NCBI GenBank assembly: GCA_023229175.1
Contig: JALNZV010000010.1
Coordinates: forward strand, 1 to 64,000
Length of the DNA stretch: 64,000 nucleotides
Origin: Tissierellaceae bacterium
GTDB lineage: Bacteria; Bacillota; Clostridia; Tissierellales; Tissierellaceae
Direction: 5' to 3'
Every line of letters starts with the position of its first letter. The stretch's first letter is position 1. Under the pieces are notes generated by a model. It was not told the DNA's origin. It saw nothing but the letters and a program-made list of their open reading frames with translations, and did no database searches. Shown piece by piece: positions 28,644 through 38,381 of this stretch. The position numbers and the translations under genes were made by a program.

Positions 28644-29114
28644 GTGACTGAAAACAATATAAATAAAATGATAAAACTGTCTATGGATAAAAAGAACAAG
28701 CTAGTGGAGATACTCGATTTTACGAATGTTCAGGAAAAGGCCATTAAAGAAGACAATACTGAGGAATTAAGCAAGATTTTAGTCCAAAAAGATAGGTTGA
28801 TGAAATCCGTTGACGACCTGGATAAAGAATTTGTATCTTTATACGAGAGAGTCAAGGCTGAGGAAAATGTGGATAACTTCCGAGATATTGACGTCACCAA
28901 ATACGAATCCCTTAAGGGTTTAAAGGACGTAGTGGAGGAAATAAACCGCATATTGGATAAATTAACTCAATTGGACAAGAGAAATATGGAAAATATGAAA
29001 GATAGCCTCAATAAGACTAAGTCAGATTTAAAGCAGGTAAAGGAAGTGCAAAGAGCCTACAAAGGTTATTCTTACGAGGAATCTGGCAGCATATTAATAG
29101 ATAAAAAGAAATAG
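28644..29114 (+). CDS. FlgN/FliT-like flagellar chaperone
   Basis: A 156-residue all-helical protein with heptad-like leucines and a C-terminal tail in which YKGYSYEESGSILIDKKK is readable, like the end of FlgN proteins. FlgN chaperones the hook-filament junction proteins; FliT chaperones FliD. Position after fliS fits either role. Translation starts at GTG 28644 with a weak AGGTG site. Family naming is by pattern and context only. Confidence 0.65.
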   Translation: MTENNINKMIKLSMDKKNKLVEILDFTNVQEKAIKEDNTEELSKILVQKDRLMKSVDDLDKEFVSLYERVKAEENVDNFRDIDVTKYESLKGLKDVVEEINRILDKLTQLDKRNMENMKDSLNKTKSDLKQVKEVQRAYKGYSYEESGSILIDKKK

Positions 29115-29137
29115 GAGGGGGACCTTCTATTTTTTTA
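29111..29137 (+). terminator. Terminator of the flagellar operon
   Basis: ATAGGAGG pairs with CCTTCTAT (one wobble) around a 4-nt loop, followed by eight T. The stem overlaps the stop codon of the FlgN-like gene. Confidence 0.85.
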
Positions 29138-29147
29138 TGCAGTTATT

Positions 29148-29265
29148 TTATCCACAGAAAAAAATGGATAAACCTTTATTATTTACGGTTTTGCACAGAC
29201 TTATACACATTATCCACAGGCTATTTATGTGGAAATGTGGATTACTTTTTTCTAATTGTGTATAT
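29148..29265. promoter_or_regulatory. DnaA-box cluster upstream of hpf
   Basis: Perfect TTATNCACA boxes lie at 29148-29156, 29201-29209 and 29210-29218, the last two abutting. One-mismatch boxes in the opposite direction are at 29236-29244 and 29257-29265. They lie in a 280-bp gene-free region between the flagellar terminator and hpf, which also holds A/T-rich sequence to about 29360. No dnaA or dnaN gene is nearby, so a DnaA titration or regulatory site is more likely than the chromosome origin. Confidence 0.65.
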
Positions 29266-29394
29266 AATGTTGATAGTGTTTTAATATCGCCAAAATATTT
29301 TATATAGGAATATAATGTTATTCTGACATGTTTTAGGGTAATATATATAACAAATAGTATAAACTCAAAGGTTTATATGAAAGGAGTTGGGTTT

Positions 29395-29928
29395 ATGAAA
29401 TTAAATTTTACAGGAAAGAATATGGAGATAACAAATGCACTAAGGGATGTAACAGAGAAAAAGTTAGGAAAATTAGACAAGTATTTCCAAAGGGACATTG
29501 AGGGAAATGTTACCTTCAGTTCAGAGAAAAATAGAAAGATAATTGAGGTAACCATAAACCTACCAGGTACAATTATTAGAGCCGAAGAGTCTACAGATGA
29601 CATGTACGCATCCATAGACAGGGCCGTCGACGTATTGGAAAGACAAATAAGGAAGCACAAAACAAAGCTACAGAAGAGATACCAAAACAATGAAACAATT
29701 AGATTTGAAAACGTATTGCCTCTGCCAAAGGAAGAGGAATATGAAAAGCCAAGATTAGTAAAGAGAAAGAGATTTGGGTTAAAACCAATGTCATCAGAAG
29801 AAGCAATACTTCAAATGGAATTACTTAGACACAACTTTTTTGTATTTTTAGATGCAGATAATGACGGTGTCAGCATTGTCTATAAGAGAAAAGACGGAGA
29901 TTACGGGCTAATAGAGCCAGAGCTTTAA
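29395..29928 (+). CDS. hpf: Long-form ribosome hibernation-promoting factor
   Basis: A 177-residue long HPF that dimerises 70S ribosomes in stationary phase. The N-terminal domain (about 1-100) has the YfiA/HPF fold with KNMEITNALRDVTEKKLGKLDKYF (abbreviated). The C-terminal domain (about 120-177) carries PMSSEEAILQMELLRHNFFVFLDAD (abbreviated), which mediates dimerisation. The ATG at 29395 is preferred because AAAGGAG precedes it. The gene is followed by a terminator and then secA, a common Firmicutes order, and preceded by a DnaA-box cluster. Confidence 0.95.
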   Translation: MKLNFTGKNMEITNALRDVTEKKLGKLDKYFQRDIEGNVTFSSEKNRKIIEVTINLPGTIIRAEESTDDMYASIDRAVDVLERQIRKHKTKLQKRYQNNETIRFENVLPLPKEEEYEKPRLVKRKRFGLKPMSSEEAILQMELLRHNFFVFLDADNDGVSIVYKRKDGDYGLIEPEL

Positions 29929-29943
29929 TATATAGCAGATGAG

Positions 29944-29967
29944 AACAGGGCTAAGGCCCTGTTTTTC
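29944..29967 (+). terminator. Terminator of hpf
   Basis: AACAGGGC pairs with GCCCTGTT around a 4-nt loop, with T continuing to 29966. Confidence 0.85.
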
Positions 29968-29984
29968 TATGGAATTTTCAGTAG

Positions 29985-30013
29985 TTGAAACTATACATAT
30001 TAAATGATAAAAT
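29985..30013 (+). promoter_or_regulatory. Promoter of secA
   Basis: TTGAAA (29985-29990) and TAAAAT (30008-30013) are separated by 17 nt, a good sigma-A match 49 nt before the secA start. Confidence 0.65.
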
Positions 30014-30061
30014 ATTATGATAGCACAATCAAGACATGGAAGTTGAAAGGTGGTTAATTAA

Positions 30062-32794
30062 TTGAGTTTGTTAAATAAGATATTTGGCTCCTATAGCGAT
30101 AGAGAGCTGAAAAAAGTAACCAGTTTGGTGGATAAAGTAGAATCTTTGGATGAAGCAATGCAAAAATTAACAGATGATGAATTGAAAGCTAAGACAGTAG
30201 AATTTAAAAATAGATTGAAAAGTGGTGAGACCCTAGATTACATTTTGCCGGAGGCATTTGCCGTAGTCAGGGAAGCATCGCATAGGGTTCTGGGCATGAA
30301 ACACTTTAGGGTCCAGATATACGGCGGCATAATCCTCCACCAAGGTAGAATATCTGAGATGAAAACTGGAGAAGGTAAGACTTTAGTTGCCACACTGCCA
30401 GCCTATTTAAACGGCCTAACAGGCAAAGGGGTCCATATAGTTACAGTCAACGACTACCTTGCAAAGAGGGATAAGGAATGGATGGGAAAGATTTACGAAT
30501 TTCTCGGCCTTACGGTGGGATGCATAGTCCATGGCATCACAAATAAGGAGAGAAGGGAAGCCTACAATTGCGATATAACATATGGTACAAATAACGAATT
30601 TGGCTTCGACTACCTCAGGGACAATATGGTCATATATAAGGAAGAAATGGTACAAAGAGAGCTATACTATGCCATCGTAGACGAAGTGGACAGCATATTA
30701 GTAGACGAGGCCAGGACACCTCTCATTATTTCAGGCACAGGAGATAAATCTACAAAATTATACGAAATGGCAGATAACTTTGCGAGGACTCTGTCCAGTA
30801 GGGTATTGGATCCCAGCGAAGATAAATCCGATCCATTTAATAGGGAAATAAAAGAAGAAACCGTAGATTATTTAATAGATGAAAAAGCAAAGACCTGCTC
30901 CATTACAGAAATAGGTACGGCAAAAGCGGAATCTTTCTTTGGCGTAGAGAACCTTTCTGATATAGAAAATATGGAAATCGCTCACCATATAAACCAAGCT
31001 TTAAAGGCAAAAAGTATAATGAAAAGGGATATAGATTATGTGGTGAAGGATGGAGAAGTCATCATAGTAGATGAATTTACAGGAAGGCTAATGTACGGCA
31101 GGAGATACAGCGACGGTCTGCACCAAGCCATAGAAGCTAAAGAAAAGCTAAACGTAAGGTCGGAGTCAAAGACTTTGGCCACCATTACATTTCAAAATTA
31201 CTTTAGAATGTACACAAAGTTATCAGGTATGACAGGAACTGCCAAGACAGAAGAATCGGAATTCAGAGAGATATACGATATGGACGTGGTGGAAATACCT
31301 ACTAATAAGCCAGTTATTAGGGAGGACTTTCCCGACGTCATATACAGATCTGAGGCCGTAAAGTTTAGAGCAGTTGTAAATGAAATAAAGGAAAGGCATA
31401 AAACAGGTCAACCTATTTTAGTAGGTACCATATCCATTGAAAGATCTGAAATACTGTCTAAACTCTTGAAAAGAGAGGGCATACCTCACGAGGTTCTAAA
31501 TGCAAAATATCACGAAAGAGAGGCGGAAATCGTAGCCCAAGCAGGCAGATTTAACTCCGTTACCATTGCCACAAATATGGCAGGTAGAGGTACGGACATT
31601 GTCCTTGGAGGAAATCCAGAGTTTCTGGCAAAGGAAGAGATGAAGAAAAAGGGCCTTGCTGATGAGATATTGGCTTTGGTGGACAGTCATTTTGACACAG
31701 ATGACGGTGCAGTCCTAGAGGCTAGAGAAGGATATAGAAAACTCCACGACAAATATAAAGTAGAAACGGACAGGGAAAATCAAAAAGTAATAGAGGCAGG
31801 AGGCCTTCATATTATCGGCACTGAAAGGCACGAGTCTAGGCGTATTGACAATCAGCTAAGGGGACGTGCAGGTAGGCAGGGAGACCCAGGTTCGTCTAGG
31901 TTTTATATCTCCTTGGAAGACGATTTAATGAGGCTCTTTGGTGGAGAGAGGATTATCAACTTAATCGATACTCTAAAGATGCCGGAAGATGAGCCATTGG
32001 AGCACAATATGCTTACAAAATCCATAGAAAATGCTCAGAAGAAAGTAGAAGGCAACAACTTTGGAATCAGAAAACACGTGCTGAAATACGATGACGTCAT
32101 GAACAAGCAAAGAGAAGTCATATACGGAGAGAGAAAAAAGGTGTTGGCTGGAGAAAATCTTCGCTCCCATATTCAAGATATGGCTAAAAATCTAGTTGAA
32201 GAAAGTGTAGCCATGTATACTTCCCAAGGTAGGTACCCAGAGGAATGGGATTTAGAAGGGCTAGAAAATTACATTGGAAATTTATTTAATGTGGCAAAAT
32301 TCATGCCCATTACAGATATAGAGAGCTTGACAAAGGAAATGTTAATAGAGGCCATAATGAAAACAGCAGAGGATAAGTACAAGAAGAAGGAAATGGACTT
32401 TGGAGAAGAAAGGTTCAGGGAAATCGAAAGAGTGGTACTCCTTCAGGTAGTGGACAGCAAGTGGATGGATCATATAGATGCCATGGATCAGTTGAGGCAA
32501 GGTATTGGACTTAGGGCCTATGGTCAAGAAGACCCTGTAAGGGCCTACCAAAATGAAGGCTTTGAAATGTTTAATGAAATGACCCGCAGCATTTCAGAGG
32601 ACACAGTAAGATTTTTATATCAAGTGGAAAATCCCGATAAAGTTCAGAGAAAAAAGGTTGCACAGCCCATAGCTACCAATACTCCTGAAACAAGTGGAAC
32701 AGTAGTTAGGAAAACGAAAAAAATTGGCAGAAATGACCCCTGTCCCTGTGGCAGCGGCAAGAAATACAAAAAATGTTGTGGAAGAAATGAATAA
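30062..32794 (+). CDS. secA: Preprotein translocase ATPase SecA
   Basis: The 910-residue motor that drives proteins through SecYEG. NBD1 has [13 protein letters not shown] (Walker A, about residue 100) and [21 protein letters not shown] (abbreviated Walker B region near 210). NBD2 has [25 protein letters not shown] and the scaffold and wing regions follow in the usual order. The C-terminus ends in the zinc-binding [13 protein letters not shown], which contacts SecB or ribosomes. Translation starts at TTG 30062 after AAAGGTGG. The gene is full length; prfB follows after 12 nt. Confidence 0.97.
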   Translation: MSLLNKIFGSYSDRELKKVTSLVDKVESLDEAMQKLTDDELKAKTVEFKNRLKSGETLDYILPEAFAVVREASHRVLGMKHFRVQIYGGIILHQGRISEMKTGEGKTLVATLPAYLNGLTGKGVHIVTVNDYLAKRDKEWMGKIYEFLGLTVGCIVHGITNKERREAYNCDITYGTNNEFGFDYLRDNMVIYKEEMVQRELYYAIVDEVDSILVDEARTPLIISGTGDKSTKLYEMADNFARTLSSRVLDPSEDKSDPFNREIKEETVDYLIDEKAKTCSITEIGTAKAESFFGVENLSDIENMEIAHHINQALKAKSIMKRDIDYVVKDGEVIIVDEFTGRLMYGRRYSDGLHQAIEAKEKLNVRSESKTLATITFQNYFRMYTKLSGMTGTAKTEESEFREIYDMDVVEIPTNKPVIREDFPDVIYRSEAVKFRAVVNEIKERHKTGQPILVGTISIERSEILSKLLKREGIPHEVLNAKYHEREAEIVAQAGRFNSVTIATNMAGRGTDIVLGGNPEFLAKEEMKKKGLADEILALVDSHFDTDDGAVLEAREGYRKLHDKYKVETDRENQKVIEAGGLHIIGTERHESRRIDNQLRGRAGRQGDPGSSRFYISLEDDLMRLFGGERIINLIDTLKMPEDEPLEHNMLTKSIENAQKKVEGNNFGIRKHVLKYDDVMNKQREVIYGERKKVLAGENLRSHIQDMAKNLVEESVAMYTSQGRYPEEWDLEGLENYIGNLFNVAKFMPITDIESLTKEMLIEAIMKTAEDKYKKKEMDFGEERFREIERVVLLQVVDSKWMDHIDAMDQLRQGIGLRAYGQEDPVRAYQNEGFEMFNEMTRSISEDTVRFLYQVENPDKVQRKKVAQPIATNTPETSGTVVRKTKKIGRNDPCPCGSGKKYKKCCGRNE

Positions 32795-32806
32795 AAGGTG
32801 GGTAAT

Positions 32807-33914
32807 ATGGAAGACATATATTTAAATAAAGAAAGATTAAGCGAGATAAAAGAAGTAGTTAGAGAATTAGGTGTGTCCCTTTGACATAGAAGGCCTAAGG
32901 CAGCAAAGTGAGATACTGGAAGGCGAAACATACGAAGAAGAATTTTGGCAGGATATTCCTAGGGCAAAGAGGATAATGCAGGAAGTAAAGGCACTAAAGG
33001 ATCAAGTGAGGGAATACGACGACCTTATAACCGATGCAGAAGATTTGGAAGACTTGCTGGATTTAGTTCAGGAAGAAGAGGACTACGAAATGTACGGGGA
33101 ACTGGTAGATGGTTTAAAAGAGCTAAGTCTCAGAGCCGAAGATTTTAAACTCAATACTCTGTTATCAGGGGAATTCGATAAGAATAACGCCATACTTTCC
33201 ATACACTCAGGAGCAGGAGGACTGGAAGCCCAAGACTGGGCAGAAATGCTTCTTAGACTCTACAGAAGATGGTCAGATTCTAAAGGATTTCAGGTTGATA
33301 CCTTGGACATACTGGCTGATACAGAAGGGGGCATAAAGTCCGTTACATTGCTGATAAAAGGCCGCAATGCCTATGGGTATTTGAAGTCAGAAAAGGGAGT
33401 TCACCGCCTAGTGCGAATATCCCCCTTTGATTCTGCTGGTAAAAGGCATACCTCCTTTGCTAGTATAGACGTATTTCCAGAGATAGACGATGAAATAAAG
33501 GTGGAAATTGACCCTGCAGACCTTAAAATAGATACATTTAGGTCGGGAGGAGCTGGAGGGCAGCACGTAAACACCACGGATTCTGCCGTCAGGATAACCC
33601 ATTTGCCCACAGGTATAGTAGTCCAATGCCAAAATGAAAGGTCTCAAATAAGCAATAGAAATACAGCCATGAACATGCTAAAGGCAAAGTTAATTCAATT
33701 GAAGGAAGAGGAGCATAAGGAGAGAATCGAAGACCTACAGGGCAGTTACAATCAAATAGCCTGGGGTTCCCAAATCAGATCCTATGTATTTCACCCCTAT
33801 AGCATGGTAAAAGACCACAGGACTGAGGCAGAAATAGGGGATGTTCATCGTGTAATGGACGGCGATATAGACCTATTTATAAATGAATACCTAAAGCAAA
33901 AAGCCCTTAACTAG
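32807..33914 (+). CDS. prfB: Peptide chain release factor 2, with programmed +1 frameshift
   Basis: RF2 recognises UGA and UAA stop codons. The ATG at 32807 opens a 25-codon frame that ends at the in-frame TGA 32882-32884 in the context CTT-TGA-C, the universal RF2 frameshift site; a +1 shift continues at GAC 32883. A GGTG sequence a few bases upstream can act as the stimulating Shine-Dalgarno. The full product has about 368 residues and carries the SPF tripeptide (RISPFDSAG), which reads the stop codon, and the catalytic GGQ (SGGAGGQHVNTT). It lies directly after secA. Confidence 0.95.
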
Positions 33915-33920
33915 GGCTTT
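33900..33920 (+). terminator. Hairpin over the prfB stop codon
   Basis: AAAGCCCT pairs with AGGGCTTT around a 5-nt loop. No long T tract follows, so termination would be partial and tex may be read from secA-prfB. Confidence 0.5.
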
Positions 33921-33953
33921 AATACAATAAATAAATTTTAAAGGGGAAATAGA

Positions 33954-36056
33954 ATGGATATTTTAAAAGCACTTGCCGATGAATTTAAACTAAGGCCGCA
34001 TCAGGTAAAAAATACTGTGGCTTTACTGGATGAAGGAAACACCATCCCGTTTATAGCCAGGTATAGAAAAGAACAGACGGGGGAGTTGCAGGACGTGGTC
34101 ATAAGGGATTTGGCCAATAGACTAAATTACCTTAGAAATTTAGAGGCTAGAAAAGAAGAGGTCATACGCCTAATAGAAGAACAAGGCAAGCTGACAGAAG
34201 AACTAAAAATAGAAATCTTAAGCTCGGAGACTTTACAGAGAATAGACGACTTGTACAGGCCCTATAGGCCAAAGAGGAGGACGAGAGCAACTATAGCCAA
34301 GGAAAAGGGATTGGAACCCTTGGCAGATATTATATTTAACCAGACCTTAGATAGGGAAGAATTTAAAATTGCCATAGGAAAATTTGTAGACGAAGAAAAG
34401 GGAGTAAAAGACGAAGAAGAAGCATTGGCAGGTGCCATGGATATCATAGCAGAAATAATATCAGACGATGCAGACAACAGAGAGATACTAAAGAAAATCC
34501 TATGGGACAAAGGCATCATAGTCGTTGAGGCAGCAGATAAAGAAGAAAAATCCGTATACGAAATGTACTACGATTACAAGGAGCCAGTAAAGGCCATTGC
34601 AAACCACAGGGTACTGGCTATAAACAGGGGGGAAAGAGATAAAAAGTTAAAGGTTTCCCTAAATATAGATGGGGAAGACCTAGTTAGACTTCTTGTGGAT
34701 AGGACCATAAAAGATAAAAAGGCAGATACGGCTATCTATGGAGAAGGTGCCATTGAGGACGGATACAAAAGGCTTTTATTCCCATCACTGGAAAGGGAAA
34801 TAAGAAATAACTTGACAGAAAGGGCAGAGGAAGAAGCCATAAAAGTATTTGCCATAAACTTAAAACCTCTCTTGCTACAACCGCCCATAAAGGGAAAGAA
34901 TGTAATGGCCATAGACCCAGGGTTTAGGACAGGCTGCAAGGTAGCCGTCGTAGACGACACGGGCAAGATGCTGGACTTCGTCACGGTTTATCCTACGGAG
35001 CCACAAAACAAAGTAGAAGAGACAAAGAAAATATTGGAGAAATTAATAGAAAAACACTCAGTGGAATTGATTTCCATTGGAAACGGAACTGCATCTAGGG
35101 AGACAGAACTAGTAGTGGCGGAAATGATTCAAGGAATAGATAGGCAAGTCTCCTATATAATAGTTAGCGAAGCGGGGGCATCTATCTACTCCGCATCTGA
35201 AGTAGGAATAAAGGAGTTTCCTGACCTTGACGTATCCGTTAGGGGAGCCATATCCATAGGCAGAAGGCTTCAGGACCCTTTGGCGGAGTTGGTAAAGATA
35301 GAGCCAAGACATATAGGCGTAGGCCAGTACCAGCACGATTTAAACCAAGGGAAATTAGACGAAGCCCTTACGGGAGTAGTGGAAGATTGTGTAAATACCG
35401 TAGGTGTAGATTTAAATACTGCCAGTCCGTCACTATTGAAATACGTGGCGGGAATAACTACTAGGGTGGCAAATGGTCTAATAAAGTATAGGGAGGAAAA
35501 TGGAAAGTTTAAAAATAGAAAAGAACTCCTAAAAGTCAAAGGATTGGGAGAGAAGACATTTGTACAATGTGCAGGATTTTTGCGGATACCAGAGGGGGAT
35601 AACCCCTTGGACAATACGGGAGTTCACCCCGAGTCCTATGAAGTAGCAGAGAAGCTCATAGGCAAGGATTATTCCAAGGAGGACATAAAGAGGATTTCTG
35701 AGGAAATGGCCATAGGCATACCAACATTGCAGGATATAATTAGGGAACTAGAAAAGCCTGGAAGGGACCCAAGGGACGAGATGCCAAAGCCTATATTGAG
35801 GCAGGATATATTGAAAATCCAAGATTTACAGAAGGATATGGAATTAATGGGAACTGTAAGGAATGTAGTGGACTTTGGTGCCTTTGTGGATATTGGAGTG
35901 AAAGAGGACGGTTTAGTCCATATATCCCAGCTTTCCAACAAATATATAAAACACCCTAAGGAAGTAGTCAAGGTTGGAGATGTAGTTAAGGTGAAAATAA
36001 TGGACGTAGATATAAATAGAAGCAGGATTTCATTAAGTATGAAGGGATTAAACTAA
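33954..36056 (+). CDS. tex: Tex family S1 RNA-binding protein
   Basis: A 700-residue nucleic-acid-binding protein of the Tex family. In order it has an N-terminal helical domain (KNTVALLDEGNTIPFIARYRKE, abbreviated), a YqgF-like RNase H fold (MAIDPGFRTGCKVAVVD), helix-hairpin-helix motifs (YVAGITTRVANGLIKYRE, LLKVKGLGEKTFVQCAGFL) and a C-terminal S1 domain (GTVRNVVDFGAFVDIGVKEDGLVH, abbreviated). The exact role is unclear; Tex is linked to transcription and toxin expression in some bacteria. GGGG serves as the ribosome site. Confidence 0.95.
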   Translation: MDILKALADEFKLRPHQVKNTVALLDEGNTIPFIARYRKEQTGELQDVVIRDLANRLNYLRNLEARKEEVIRLIEEQGKLTEELKIEILSSETLQRIDDLYRPYRPKRRTRATIAKEKGLEPLADIIFNQTLDREEFKIAIGKFVDEEKGVKDEEEALAGAMDIIAEIISDDADNREILKKILWDKGIIVVEAADKEEKSVYEMYYDYKEPVKAIANHRVLAINRGERDKKLKVSLNIDGEDLVRLLVDRTIKDKKADTAIYGEGAIEDGYKRLLFPSLEREIRNNLTERAEEEAIKVFAINLKPLLLQPPIKGKNVMAIDPGFRTGCKVAVVDDTGKMLDFVTVYPTEPQNKVEETKKILEKLIEKHSVELISIGNGTASRETELVVAEMIQGIDRQVSYIIVSEAGASIYSASEVGIKEFPDLDVSVRGAISIGRRLQDPLAELVKIEPRHIGVGQYQHDLNQGKLDEALTGVVEDCVNTVGVDLNTASPSLLKYVAGITTRVANGLIKYREENGKFKNRKELLKVKGLGEKTFVQCAGFLRIPEGDNPLDNTGVHPESYEVAEKLIGKDYSKEDIKRISEEMAIGIPTLQDIIRELEKPGRDPRDEMPKPILRQDILKIQDLQKDMELMGTVRNVVDFGAFVDIGVKEDGLVHISQLSNKYIKHPKEVVKVGDVVKVKIMDVDINRSRISLSMKGLN

Positions 36057-36133
36057 GATATACCTTGGTTCAATTCAGACAAAGAGGGTAAGATAATATT
36101 ATGTAGAGTTCTTGTAGAAAGGTTGGTGTTGAA

Positions 36134-37255
36134 ATGAAATTAGGATTCATAGTAAACCCCATAGCAGGTATGGGCGGAAGAGTAGGACTAAAGGGGACAG
36201 ATGGACCGGATATACTTGAAAAGGCTTTAAATCTAGGGGCCATACCAGAGTCACCTGAGAAGGCAAAAAAGGCTCTAAAGGTTTTACTTCCTATTAAGGA
36301 TAAGATAGAAATATATACGTATCCAGGAGTAATGGGAGAGGAGGAGACAAAATCCCTTGGCTTCAATCCCATAGTATTGGGCAATGAAAAGGAAAAATAC
36401 CAGTCCGAGGATACGGAAGAGGCGGCAAAAGAAATGGTAAGTAAGGGCGTAGACCTTATACTATTTGCAGGTGGAGACGGTACTGCAAGGAATATTTATT
36501 CCGCCATAGGCACGGAGATTCCTGTCATAGGAATTCCAGCAGGAGTGAAAATACACTCAGGAGTATATGCAAGCCATCCAAGGGCTGCAGGGCAAATTGC
36601 ACTTAAATTCCTCCAAGGGGAGGAAATGAATATAGTAGAGGCAGAAGTAATGGATATAGACGAAGATGCATTTAGGGACGGCATAGTTACGGCAAGGCTA
36701 TATGGATATATGAATATACCCCTAGAACCTGAACTAATACAGACTACAAAGTCAACAGGCGGGCAGACACCAGAGGAAGAAGCCTTAGAGGGAATAGCTG
36801 AGGCAGTAATGGACAATATGGAAGACAACCCAGACACCTATTATATAATCGGATCGGGCACGTCAACTAGACCCATAATGAACGCCTTAGAGCTGCCCAA
36901 TACCTTATTAGGCATCGATATAGTAAAAAATGGGGAGTTAATAGGCTCTGACGTAAACGAAAAACAAATATTAGATATAATAGATGGACACAAGGCAAAA
37001 ATAGTAGTCACCGTAATTGGAGGACAGGGATATATATTTGGAAGGGGAAACCAGCAAATCAGCGGCGAAGTAATTAAAAAAGTCGGCAAAGAAAACATCA
37101 TAGTAGTAGCTTCAGACAACAAAATTCGTTCATTGGAAGATAGGCCCCTATTGGTAGATACAGGTGACGACGAGGTCAATAGTATGTTCAACGGATATAT
37201 AAGGGTAATCAACACATACTATTCCGAAACAGCATTAAAAGTCCAAGGACTATAA
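36134..37255 (+). CDS. ATP-NAD/AcoX kinase family protein
   Basis: A 373-residue protein of the NAD kinase/AcoX group. The N-terminal GFIVNPIAGMGGRVGLKGTDG and the nucleotide-binding LILFAGGDGTARNI (GGDGT motif) are clear, followed by GIPAGVKIHSGVYA. Family members are much longer than classical NAD kinase and their true substrate is not well defined. It follows tex by 77 nt with a short A/T-rich leader and a ribosome site of AAAGG. A REP-like inverted repeat starts just after its stop. Confidence 0.85.
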   Translation: MKLGFIVNPIAGMGGRVGLKGTDGPDILEKALNLGAIPESPEKAKKALKVLLPIKDKIEIYTYPGVMGEEETKSLGFNPIVLGNEKEKYQSEDTEEAAKEMVSKGVDLILFAGGDGTARNIYSAIGTEIPVIGIPAGVKIHSGVYASHPRAAGQIALKFLQGEEMNIVEAEVMDIDEDAFRDGIVTARLYGYMNIPLEPELIQTTKSTGGQTPEEEALEGIAEAVMDNMEDNPDTYYIIGSGTSTRPIMNALELPNTLLGIDIVKNGELIGSDVNEKQILDIIDGHKAKIVVTVIGGQGYIFGRGNQQISGEVIKKVGKENIIVVASDNKIRSLEDRPLLVDTGDDEVNSMFNGYIRVINTYYSETALKVQGL

Positions 37256-37262
37256 TACAAAA

Positions 37263-37325
37263 GTGTGCCACGGGGACGGTTCTCCGTGGCACATGTGCCA
37301 CAGAGAACCGTCCCCGGTGGCACAA
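37263..37325. repeat. REP-like inverted repeat
   Basis: A 20-nt arm that opens GTGCCACGGGGACGG pairs with its complement 37303-37323 with one bulged base, and a nested perfect palindrome GTGGCACATGTGCCAC sits at the centre. The G/C content is far above the surroundings. Very similar inverted repeats with a GGGGACGGTTCT core are scattered through many Clostridia genomes. No RAYT-type transposase is in this window. Confidence 0.75.
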
Positions 37326-37344
37326 AGTATCGTCGTAATTTTAC

Positions 37345-37373
37345 TTGACAATTCTTTTTTAAACATTTATAAT
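37345..37373 (+). promoter_or_regulatory. Consensus sigma-A promoter of the riboflavin transporter
   Basis: TTGACA (37345-37350), 17 nt, TATAAT (37368-37373): a perfect match. Transcription would begin near 37380, just before the FMN riboswitch. Confidence 0.85.
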
Positions 37374-37384
37374 TAAATTGATAT

Positions 37385-37495
37385 ATCTTCAGGGGGAGGT
37401 GCAATTCCTCACCGGCGGTATAGCCCGCGAGCCGAATATTTGGCTGACTTGGTTAGATTCCAAGGCCGACAGTTACAGTCTGGATGAAAGAAGAT
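37385..37495 (+). ncRNA. FMN riboswitch (RFN element)
   Basis: The region carries the canonical RFN blocks: ATCTTC at the start pairs with GAAGAT at 37490-37495 (P1), and the conserved AGGGGGAGGTGCAATTCC, CACCGGCGGTA, GCCCGCGAGCC, GACTTGGT and CCGACAGT...AGTCTGGATG segments follow in order. It binds FMN. The terminator at 37527-37553 completes the switch, so high FMN should stop transcription of the transporter downstream. Confidence 0.97.
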
Positions 37496-37526
37496 GTATA
37501 GACTATTTAATCAGTCTATTTTTGTG

Positions 37527-37553
37527 CCCCGAAGATTGTCTTCGGGGTTTTTT
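37527..37553 (+). terminator. Riboswitch-controlled terminator
   Basis: CCCCGAAGA pairs with TCTTCGGGG around a 3-nt loop, followed by six T. It lies 31 nt after the FMN aptamer and before the transporter gene. Confidence 0.92.
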
Positions 37554-37605
37554 GTATAAAAATAAATTATCCCGAAGAAATTAAAAAATTTGGAGGGATT
37601 CATCT

Positions 37606-38214
37606 ATGTACACATTAAGCAAAGACACATGGAACACTAAGACCATGGTCAAGATTTCGGTATTGGGAGTAATATCGTTTATACTCATGTTTTTTGAATT
37701 GCCACTTCCTTGGTTGGCACCTACATTTATGAAGGTGGATATCAGCGATGTTCCATCTCTAATTGGAGCCTTTGCCTTAGGGCCCATGGCTGGCGTTTTG
37801 GTACAGTTGTTGAAAAATGTACTAAATGTAGTAATTGAAGGTACAACAACTGCAGCTGTAGGAGAGCTTTCCAACTTTATAATTGGCTCCATAATGGCTT
37901 ACACAGCAGGTTATATCTATTTCAAGAAAAAGACATTTAACAGGGCAGTCATAGGTCTATTAGCTGGAACAGTAGCTATGACCCTTGTGGCGACTTTATC
38001 CAACTACTACATCATGTTCCCACTATATGGAAGGTTAATGGGATTAGATTTACAGGTGTTTATAGATATGGGAACTGCCATAAATAAAAACATTACGGAT
38101 CTTAAATCTTTGATGATATTGTCAATTGTCCCATTTAATATATTAAAGGGACTGGGCATTACAGCTATTACTATTTTAATATATAAAAGAGTATCTCCCA
38201 TACTTCACAAATAA
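37606..38214 (+). CDS. ribU: Riboflavin ECF transporter substrate-binding subunit (RibU-like)
   Basis: A 202-residue membrane protein with about five to six hydrophobic segments, of the S-component type of energy-coupling-factor transporters. It captures riboflavin in the membrane and works with a shared EcfAAT energy module, not encoded here. Identification rests on the FMN riboswitch plus the family pattern (DISDVPSLIGAFALGPMAGVLVQLLKN, abbreviated). A strong GGAGGG site precedes the ATG. Charged C-terminus in cytoplasm. Confidence 0.88.
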   Translation: MYTLSKDTWNTKTMVKISVLGVISFILMFFELPLPWLAPTFMKVDISDVPSLIGAFALGPMAGVLVQLLKNVLNVVIEGTTTAAVGELSNFIIGSIMAYTAGYIYFKKKTFNRAVIGLLAGTVAMTLVATLSNYYIMFPLYGRLMGLDLQVFIDMGTAINKNITDLKSLMILSIVPFNILKGLGITAITILIYKRVSPILHK

Positions 38215-38216
38215 AC

Positions 38217-38236
38217 TAGGACCCGAAAGGGTCCTA
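38217..38236. terminator. Hairpin after ribU
   Basis: TAGGACCC pairs with GGGTCCTA around a GAAA tetraloop directly after the stop codon. The T tract on the plus strand is short. Confidence 0.55.
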
Positions 38237-38381
38237 AAAATTTGTCTAATTTTCCATCTAGATTATACAAATTGTGATATAATATTTATTTAGCATATAG
38301 TTCAAAACATCTTATCTTATAAAGATGCGTAAAGTATATAGCATTCCTTAGTAAATATGGCAATATGAAAGGTTGATATTT

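Noticed and set aside
29148..29218. Chromosomal replication origin
   Set aside because: DnaA boxes and A/T-rich DNA are present, but dnaA, dnaN, recF, gyrB and rpmH are absent from the surrounding 60 kb.
37378..37584. 68-codon ORF across the FMN riboswitch
   Set aside because: It overlaps the aptamer and its terminator completely and has no ribosome site; the conservation is that of the RNA.
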